Assembly: GCF_003086295.3 (NCBI RefSeq) | Contig: NC_092054.1 | Coordinates: forward strand, 58,753,546-58,817,545 | Direction: 5' to 3' | DNA: 64,000 nt | Source: Arachis hypogaea | Taxonomy: Eukaryota; Streptophyta; Magnoliopsida; Fabales; Fabaceae | Part shown: positions 55,743 through 64,000 of the stretch, in pieces | Layout of the letters: each line of letters starts with the position of its first letter | Numbering within the stretch: position 1 is the first letter of the stretch | Made by a program: the position numbers and the translations under genes | Notes under the pieces: generated by a model | The model's database searches: none | What the model was told of the DNA's origin: nothing | Seen by the model: the letters and a program-made list of their open reading frames with translations, nothing else

Positions 55743-57276
55743 TGATGAGCGGATAATTTATACGCTTTTTGGCATTGTTTTTAGTATATTTTTAGTATAT
55801 TTTAGTTAGTTTTTAATTTGTTTTTATTAGTTTTTAAATAAAAATCACATTTCTGGACTTTACTATGAGTTTTTGTATTTTTCTGTAATTTCAGGTATTT
55901 TCTGGCTGAAATTGAGGGACCTGAGCAAAAATCTGATTCAGAGGTTGAAAAAGGACTGCAGATGCTATTGGATTCTGACCTCCCTGCACTCAAAGTGGAT
56001 TTTTTGGAGCTGTAGAAGTGCAATTGGCGTGCTCTCAATTGCATTGTAAAGTAGACATCTTGGGCTTTCCCGCAATATATAATAGTCTATACTTTGATCG
56101 AGATTTGATGGCCCAAACCGGTGTTCCAAGTTAGCATAAAAATTCTGGCGTCAAAACGCCAGAACTGGCATAAAAGCTGGAGTTAAACGCCCAAACTGGC
56201 ACAAAAGCTGGCGTTTAACTCCAAGAAAAGTCTCTACACGTGAAAGCTTCAATGCTCAACCCAAGCACACACCAAGTGGGCCCGGAAGTGGATTCTGCAT
56301 CATTTACTCAATTCTGTAAACCCTAGGCTACTAGTTTTCTATAAATAGGACCTTTTGCTATTGTATTTAGACATCTCATGACACTTCACACGTTTCATAT
56401 TGTATTCTCTACGACATGAGTCTCTAGACTCCATGGTTGGGGGTGAGGAGCTCTGCTGTGTCTCGATGATTAATACAATTACTACTGTTTTCCATTCTAT
56501 CACGCTTGTTTTTATTCTAAGATATTCACTCGCACTTCAACCTGATGAATGTGATGATCCATGACACTCATCATTATTCTCACCTACGAACGCGTGCCTG
56601 ACAACCACCTCCGTTCTATCTGCAATAGCTTGAGTTCATATCTCTTGGGTTTCTAATCTAAGATTAGAACCTTCGTGGTATAGGCTAGAATTATTAGCGG
56701 CCATTCCTGAGATCCAGAAAGTCTAAACCTTGTCTATGGTATTCTGAGTAGGATCTGGGAAGGGATGACTGTGACGAGCTTCAAACTCACGAATGCTGGG
56801 CGTAGTGACAGATGCAAAAGGATCAATGGATCTTATACCAATACGAGTGAGAACCGACAGATGACTAGCCGTGCGGTGATAGCGCATTTGGACCATTTTC
56901 ACTGAGAGGACGGATGGTAGGCATTGACAACGGTGATCCACCAACATACAGCTTGCTATGGATGGAGCCTTGCGTGTGTAAGAAGAAGACAGTAGGGAAG
57001 AAGAGATTCAGAAGACAGAGCATCTCCAAAACCTCAACCTATTCTCCATTACTGCATAACAAGTATTTATTTCATGTTCTTTTACTTTTTACAATTAAAA
57101 CTAAGAATCATTACTGATATCCTGACTAAGAATTACAAGATAACCATAGCTTGCTTCAAGCCGACAATCTCCGTAGGATCGACCCTTACTCACGTAAGGT
57201 ATTACTTGGACGGCCCAGTGCACTTGCTGGTTAGTTGTGCGGAATTGCAAAAGTGTGATTGTAATTTCGTGCACCA
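55743..57276 (+). repeat. Element F 5' LTR (1534 bp)
   Basis: Ends TGATGAGCGG and TGCACCA; TATA box 56340-56347; palindromes 56145-56222. Confidence 0.93.
56340..56347 (+). promoter_or_regulatory. TATA box, element F LTR
   Basis: TATAAATA, the best TATA match of all LTRs here. Confidence 0.6.
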
Positions 57277-57282
57277 AGTTTT

Positions 57283-57301
57283 TGGCGCTGTTGCCGGGGA
57301 T
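57283..57301 (+). other. Primer binding site, tRNA-Asp (element F)
   Basis: TGGCGCTGTTGCCGGGGAT, one C-to-T change from perfect. Confidence 0.88.
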
Positions 57302-58236
57302 TGTTCGAGTTTGGACAACTGACAGTTTATTTTTTTTGCTTAGATTAGGAATAATTTATTTTTGTTGGTTTAGAGTCACTAAATTTGAGTCTTTTATTTG
57401 AGTTTAGTTTCATATTTTAAGTTTGGTGTCAATTGCGTGCTTTTATTTTCTTTCAATTTTTCGAATTTGCATGTTCTTAGTTCTTTCTTGATTTTTGAAA
57501 ATTTTAAGTTTGGTGTCTTCTTTGTGTTTTCCTTTAAATTTTCGAAAATTTGTGTTTGATTTTCTAAAAATTTTAAGTTTGGTGTCCCTTGTGCTTTTAT
57601 TTACTTAAAAATTTTTCAAAAAATTTGTTTTTGGTGTTCATTTTGATCTTCAAAGTGTTCTTGGTGTTCATCTTGACATTCAAAATTTTCTTGTTTATTC
57701 TCTTTGTTTTGATCTAAAATTTCTAAGTTTAGTGTAATATTGTTGTTTTTCTCTTTCCTCATTAAAATTCAAAAAAATCAAAAAATATATTTTCCTTATT
57801 TTACTCATAAATTTCGAAATTTTGCATTAAATTAGTCAAAGGTTTTCAAAATCATATCTTTTTTTTAGTCAAGTCAAAATTCTAATTTCAAAAATTGATC
57901 TTTTCAAATCTTTTTCAAAAATCAAATCTTTTTTTCTTCAATCATATCTTTTCAATCATATCTTTTTTTTTAAATTGCAATCATATCTTCTCAATCATTT
58001 CTTTCTCAAAATAATTTTCAATCATATCTTTTTTATTGCTAATTTCAAAATCTTTTTAATTAATTAATTAATTTAGTTATCAATTTGCTTTGATTTTATT
58101 TTCTTCTAATTTTCGAAACTTTTATTTTATCTTTCATTTTTTGCTTTATTTTATTCGGTTACTTTTAGTTAAATAAAATAAAAAAAATTAAAAATATAAT
58201 TTATTTGTAATTCATATCAATTTCTTTTTCTCCATC
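57302..58236 (+). other. AT-rich leader of element F
   Basis: About 930 bases, T-rich, with AAGTTTGGTGT motifs near 57418, 57507 and 57580. No gene. Confidence 0.65.
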
Positions 58237-61200
58237 ATGGACATAAGTGGAAATGAACAGTCCAGAAGGACTCTGGGGTCATATGCTAACCCCATTACAG
58301 CTGCATATGGGAGTAGCATCTGTATACCTCCCATCAAAGCAAGCAGTTTTGAGCTAAATCCTCAACTCATTATCATGGTGCAGCAAAATTACCAGTATTC
58401 CGGTCTTCCACAGGAAGAACCTACTGAGTTTCTGGCACAGTTCTTACAAATTGCTGACACAGTACGTGATAAAGAAGTGGATCAAGATGTCTACAGATTA
58501 TTACTGTTTCCATTTGCTGTAAAAGATCAAGCTAAGAGGTGGTTAAATAATCAACCCACAGCAAGCAAAAAAACATGGAGACAATTATCAGACAAATTCC
58601 TGAATCAATTTTATCCTCCAAAAAGGATGACACAGCTGAGGCTGGACATCCAAGGCTTTAAACAAGAGGATCATGAATCCCATTATAATGCCTAGGAGAG
58701 GTACAGAGGGATGCTAAAGAAATGCCCCTCTAAAATGTTTTCAGAGTGGGTACAGTTAGACATCTTCTACTATGGGCTTACAGAAAGGGCTCAAATGTCT
58801 CTAGATCACTCGGCTGGTGGATCTATACACATGAGAAAGACAATTGAAGAGGCTCAAGAACTCATAGATACTGTTGCTAGAAATCAACATCTGTACTCAA
58901 GCAGTGAGTCCTCCATAAAAGAAGAGGCTAGGGCAGTAACTACTAATCCTAATCCTCAAGAACAGATCATTGAACTTAATCAACAATTGCTCCTTATGAC
59001 AAAACAATTAGCAGAATTTAAAGAGATGCTCCAAGGCACTAAAAATGCTAACAAGAATATGGAAGCACAATTGAATCAGACAAGACAGCAGCTATCTAAA
59101 CAGATAACAGAAGAATGCCAAGCTGTTCAACTAAGGAGCAGGAAGACATTGAATAATTCAGCTCAAATTAGCAGAAATCCAAGAAGGGAACAACTGACAG
59201 AGGATGACCAAACCACTGTCCAAAATCCCTCTGAGGACAGAGAGAGCCCAGAGAGGAATAATTCTGGCATTCAAATGCCAGAAAAGGGTGAAAAATTGGC
59301 GTCAAACGCCTAGTGGATGCCCACTTCTGGCGTTCAAACGCCAGAAAAGGGACAAAAGTTGGTGTTGAACACCCATTCCTTGCCCAGTTCTGGCGTTCAA
59401 ACGCCAGAAAAGGGTGGGAAGCTGGCGTTAAACGCCCATCCAGCACCCAATCCTGGCGTTCAAACGCCAATGAGGGATCAGACACCTGCAAGTGCTGATA
59501 GTAACCCCTCTAAGAAGGCTTCTCCAACCACCTCTGTAGGGAATAAACCTGCAGCAACTAAGGTTGAAGAATATAAAGCCAAGATGCCTTATCCTCAGAA
59601 ACTCTGCCAAGCGGAACAGGATAAACAATTTGTCCGCTTTGCAGACTATCTCAGGACTCTTGAGATAAAGATCCCGTTTGCAGAGGCCTGGAGCAAATAC
59701 CCTCTTATGCTAAGTTCATGAAAGAGATCTTAAGTCATAAGAAAGATTGGAGAGAAACTGAAAAAGTTTTTCTCACTGAAGAATGCAGTGCATTCATTCT
59801 AAAAAGCTTACCAGAGAAGCTTAAAGATCCAGGAAGCTTTATGATACCGTGCACATTAGAGGGTACTTGTACCAAGACAGCTCTATGTGACCTTGGGGCA
59901 AGTATCAATCTAATCCTTGCATCCACTATCAGAAAGCTTGGCTTGACTGAAGAGGTCAAACCAACCCGGATATGTCTTCAACTTGCTGATGGCTCTATTA
60001 AATACCCATCAGGCATAATTGAGGACATGATTATCAAGGTTGGGCCATTTGCCTTTTCCACTGACTTTGTAGTGCTGGAAATGGAGGAGCACAAGAGTGC
60101 AACTCTCATTCTAGGAAGACCCTTCCTAGCAACTGGACGAACTCTCATTGATGTTCAAAAAGGGGAAGTGACCCAAAGAGTCAATGAGGATGAGTTCAAG
60201 TTAAATGTTGTCAAAGCTATGCAGCACCCAGACACATCAAATGACTGCATGAGCGTGGATATTATTGACTCCTTGGTGGAAGAGATCAATATGACTGAGA
60301 GTCTAGAATCAGAGCTAGAGGACATCTTTAAAGATGTTCAGCACGATCTGGAGAAACCAGAGAAAATAGCAGAACCTCTAAAAATTCCTCAGGAAGAGGA
60401 TAAGCCTCCTAAAACCGAGCTCAAACCACTACCACCATCCCTGAAATATGCATTTCTGGGAGAAGGTGACACTTTTTCGGTGAACATAAGCTCTACTTTG
60501 AATCCACAAGAAGAGAAAGCACTAATTCAAGTGCTAAGGACACACAAGACAGCTCTTGGGTGGTCCATAAATGATCTTAAGGGTATTAGTTCAGCAAGAT
60601 GCATGCACAAAATCCTATTGGAGGATGATGCTAAGCCAGTGGTTCAACCACAGAGGCGGCTAAATCCAGCCATGAAGGAGGTGGTGCAGAAAGAGGTCAC
60701 TAAGTTACTAGAGGCTGGGATTATTTATCCTATTTCTGATAGCCCCTGGGTAAGCCCTGTCCACGTTGTCCCCAAGAAGGGAGGCATGACAGTGGTTCAT
60801 AATGAAAAGAATGAACTGGTTCCTACAAGAACAGTTATAGGGTGGCATATGTGTATTGACTACAGAAGGCTCAATACAGCCGCCAGAAAGGATCATTTTC
60901 CTTTACCATTCATAGACCAGATGCTAGAGAGACTAGCAGGTCATGAATACTACTGATTTTTGGATGGCTATTCAGGTTACAACCAAATTGTAGTAGATCT
61001 TCAGGACTAAGAGAAAACAGCATTCACATGTCCTTATGGAGTGTTTGCCTACAGAAGGATGCCTTTTGGTCTGTGCAATGCACCTGCAACCTTTCAGAGG
61101 TGCATGCTCTCTATCTTCTCCGATATGGTAGAGAAATTTCTGGAAGTCTTCATGGATGACTTTTCGGTATTTGGAGACTCATTCAGCTCCTGTCTTAACC

Positions 61201-63296
61201 ATTTAGCACTTGTTCTGAAAAGATGCCAAGAGACCAACCTAGTTTTAAACTGGGAAAAATGTCACTTTATGGTGACTGAAGGAATTGTCCTTGGGCATAA
61301 AATTTCAAACAAGGGAATAAAGGTGGATCAAGCTAAAGTGGAAGTAATTAAAAAATTACCGCCACCTGCCAATGTTAAGGCAATCAGAAGCTTTCTAGGG
61401 TATGCAGGATTCTATAGGAGGTTTATAAAGGATTTTTCAAAAGTTGCAAAACCTCTGAGCAATCTGCTAGCTGCTGACATGCCATTTGTGTTTGACACAG
61501 AGTGTTTGCAGGTGTTTGAAACCCTGAAAGCTAAGCTGGTCACAGCACCAGTTATTTCTGCACCAAACTGGACATTACCATTCGAACTAATGTGTGATGT
61601 CAATGACCATGCCATTGGTGCAGTGCTGGGACAGAGGCATAACAAGCTTCTGTACGTCATTTACTATGCCAGCCGTGTTCTAAATGACGCACAAAAAAAC
61701 TACACAACCACAGAAAAAGAGTTGCTTGCAGTTGTTTATGCTATTGACAAGTTTAGATCCTATTTAGTAGGTTCAAAAGTGATTGTGTATACTGACCATG
61801 CTGCTCTTAAATATCTACTCACAAAGTAGGATTATTCCAAACCCAGGCTCATAAGATGGGTATTGCTTCTGTAAGAGTTTGATATAGAAATAAGAGACAA
61901 AAAAGGGACAGAGAACCAGGTAGCTGATCACCTGTCCCGGATAGAACCAGTAGCAGGGGTGTCCCTCCCTCCTACTGAGATCTTTGAGACCTTTCTGGAT
62001 GAGCAACTCTTCACCATTCAGGAAGCACCATGGTTTGCAGACATTGCCAATTATAAAGCTGTGAGGTTCATACCCAAGGAGTACAGTAGGGTGCAAACAA
62101 AAAAACTAATTTCTGATGCAAAGTACTACTTATGGGATGAACCATATCTCTTTAAGAGATGTGAAGACGGAATGATCCGCAGATGCGTACCTAGAGAGGA
62201 GGCACAGAAGATCCTATGGCATTGCCATGGATCACAGTATGGAGGACATTTTGGAGGTAAGCGAACAGCCACTAAGATCCTCCAATGTGGGTTCTACTGG
62301 CCTACTCTACATAGAGATGCCCGAGAGTTTGTGCGTAACTGTGACAGTTGCCAAAAAGCTGGTAACTTACCTCATGGATATGCCATGCCTCAACAAGGGA
62401 TATTAGAGATTGAGTTATTTGATGTATGGGGTATTGACTTCATGGGTCCTTTCCCACCATCATACTCAAACACTTACATTCTGGTGGTAGTAGACTACGT
62501 ATCTAAATGGGTAGAAGCAATTGCCACACCCACTAATGATACTAAGACAGATCTGAAGTTTCTCTAGAAATATATCTTCAGCAGATTTGGTGTTCCCAGA
62601 GTACTCATCAGTGACGGGGGCACTCATTTCTGCAATAAACAGCTTTACTCTGCTATGGTCTGATATGGAATTAGCCATAAAGTAGCAACTCCATATCATC
62701 AACAGACAAATGGGCAGGCTGAAGTCTCTAATAGAGAACTAAAAAGAATCCTAGAACGGACTGTAATTGCTCGTAGAAAGAATTGGGCAAAAAGCTTGGA
62801 TGATGCTATGTGGGCATACAGAACAGCATTCAAGACTCCTATAGGATCATCTCCATACCAGCTTGTGTATGGCAAGGCCTGTCATCTGCCCGTGGAACTG
62901 GAACATAAGGCCTACTGGGCAACCAGATTCCTAAACCTGGATGCTAAGTTAGCTGGAGAGAAAAGATTGCTCCAACTAAATGAGCTAGAGGAATTCAGAC
63001 TCAGTGCTTTTGAAAATGCAAAAATTTATAAGGAAAAGGCCAAAAGGTGGCATGACAAGAAATTGTCATCTAGAGTCTTTGAACCAGGATAGAAGGTTCT
63101 GCTGTTTAATTCTAGGCTTAGATTATTCCCCGGGAAATTGAAATCCCGGTGGAGGGGACCATATGTGTTACCATATGGATATATTGAGCTTCAGGATATT
63201 GACTTTGACAAAAAGTTCATTGTTAATGGATAGAGAATCAAACACTACCTTGAAAGCAATTTTGAGCAAGAATGCTCAAAACTGAGACTAGAATAA
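58237..63296 (+). pseudogene. Element F gag-protease-RT-RNase H-integrase, about ten stops and one frameshift
   Basis: Start MDISGNEQSRRTLGSYANP at 58237. Gag core VKDQAKRWLNNQP and DKFLNQFYPPKRMTQLR; coiled coil near LNQQLLLMTKQLAEFKEML; in-frame palindromic repeat 59264-59473; protease ALCDLGASINLI and [60 protein letters not shown]; RNase [16 protein letters not shown] and [11 protein letters not shown]; integrase [47 protein letters not shown]; end KLRLE at 63296. Stops: 58693, 59311, 60954, 61008, 61827, about 61872, 62565, 62661, 63090 and 63231; one-base loss near 59685. Most stops are C-to-T or G-to-A relative to the codons in D or E. No zinc knuckle or chromodomain. Confidence 0.93.
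59264..59473 (+). repeat. 63-bp in-frame palindromic repeat inside element F polyprotein
   Basis: Copies start at 59264, 59327, 59390 and 59453, exactly 63 bp apart, coding SGVQTPEKG and KLALNAHPAPN-type peptides. A CAG-to-TAG stop lies in the first unit (59311). Confidence 0.92.
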
Positions 63297-64000
63297 AGCT
63301 CAGTCAAGGTCCAGCTGAAGACAATAAAGAAGCGCTTACTGGGAGGCAACCTAGCCCTTAGCAAGTTATTTGTTTTAATTAATACTTATAGAAGTTTGAT
63401 ATAAATTTTCTTCAAGATTAATCATCAAATTGTAGGAATTGATAGAGTTACAGAAGGATTCAGTGTAAAAACCAGAGAAAAGGAGCTCATTGGCAAGAAA
63501 ACGCCAGTAAGGGGTATTTTGGGCGTTAAACGCCAGAATGGGTGCCATTCTGGGCGTTTAACGCCAAAAAATATCCCATTTTGGGTGTTAAATGCCATAA
63601 TGGGTGCCATTCTGGGCGTTTAACGCCATACTTGCAGTATCCTGGGTGTTCAGAAAAACGCCCAGTGACAAAGGAGTTTCTGGCGTTTAACGCCAGCCAG
63701 GGTACTTGGCTGGGCGTTAAACGCCCACAATGGCCAATATATGGGCGTTAAACGCCAGAATAGATACCATTCTGGGCGTTTAACGCCAGAAAGGCAGGGG
63801 GAGAGGATTTTGCTTTCCACTTCAAAATTTTTTAAATTTTCATGTTTTGACTTATAATTTTCTGCATAAACATATTACAAATTTTCATCATTCACCTTCA
63901 AATTTTAAAAAATTCAACAATTTTCTAAATCCCTTTTCAAATTTCTTTCAAATCTTTTCCAAATCTTCTTCAAAAACTCAATTATCTTCTCAATTTCTTT
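63297..64000 (+). other. Post-polyprotein spacer of element F
   Basis: A decayed hairpin (ACTGGG-AGGCAA-CCTAGC, 63338-63355) sits 41 bases after the stop; then the palindrome array and T-rich sequence to the window edge. No gene. Confidence 0.7.
63490..63790. repeat. GGCGTTWAACGCC palindrome array, element F spacer
   Basis: About twelve cores with CCAGAATGG and CCATTCTGG linkers; the longest and most regular array in the window. Confidence 0.92.

Larger units (their letters stand above)
55743..64000 (+). mobile_element. Element F: Athila-like LTR retrotransposon, 3' end outside window
   Basis: 5' LTR, primer site, leader, gag-pol and the start of the palindrome spacer, colinear with D and E. 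Left 5-base flank is AGTAG; the matching copy lies beyond the window. ORF2 and the 3' LTR are not in view. Confidence 0.93.

Noticed and set aside
63490..63790. CRISPR-like array
   Set aside because: Repeats are self-complementary, irregularly spaced, lack unique equal-length spacers and lie in plant retrotransposons.

Overview
This window looks like plant nuclear heterochromatin, most likely a legume and probably peanut (Arachis). The basis is Ty3/gypsy (Metaviridae) LTR retrotransposons with plant tRNA-Asp primer sites, AT-rich leaders, and a very abundant GGCGTTWAACGCC palindrome that I associate, from memory, with Arachis repeats. I see no convincing host gene, rRNA, tRNA gene or CRISPR array. 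Almost all of the 64 kb is retrotransposons inserted into one another, and every large ORF is a broken retroelement gene.

Layout (letters are mine). Element A (1-6448, minus) is a non-autonomous element cut by the left window edge: 5' LTR 4988-6448, primer site, a 506-codon ORF of unknown type, an ACGCG-palindrome array and a plant-transposon-protein ORF (ORF2). It is inserted in composite element B (6449-21597, minus). B reads LTR-internal-LTR-internal: unit BR (LTR 19928-21597, internal 13318-19927) shares LTR 11654-13317 with unit BL (internal 6449-11653). Both units code gag, protease and ORF2 but no reverse transcriptase (RT) or integrase. B sits in the integrase of element C (21598-41125, minus), an Athila-like gag-pol element whose gag also carries a lone LTR (26001-27406). 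The 5' LTR of C (27835-28976 plus 40802-41125) is split by element D (28977-40796, plus), a complete 11.8-kb Athila-like element with 1611-bp LTRs and a GCACG target duplication. To the right, a chromovirus-like LTR G (41126-41853 plus 53980-54981, minus) is split by element E (41859-53974, minus; target duplication GCTGT). Element F (55743 to the window end, plus) is a third relative of D and E.

Inferred order of insertion: G first; C beside or into it and E into it; D, the lone LTR and B into C; A into B. The placement of F in this order is unclear.

How the parts relate. D, E and F have the autonomous layout LTR, tRNA-Asp primer site, leader, gag-protease-RT-RNase H-integrase, spacer, ORF2, LTR. 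B has the same LTR type, spacers and ORF2 without RT or integrase, so it presumably moved with proteins from D/E/F-type relatives. All gag-pol frames carry stops, many of them C-to-T changes at CAG, CAA or CGA codons, as expected of methylated silent repeats.

The most interesting signals are non-coding or dual-use: (i) GGCGTTWAACGCC palindromes in LTRs, spacers and, as an exact 63-bp in-frame repeat, inside the polyprotein; (ii) an unrelated ACGCG-NN-CGCGT palindrome family in equivalent places of the other lineage; (iii) a hairpin after the polyprotein stop with compensatory stem changes between families; (iv) an 8-bp hairpin followed by AAGTTTGGTGT, found both before ORF2 and just before the 3' LTR; (v) a copy of the LTR/primer-site junction buried inside the LTRs of B.
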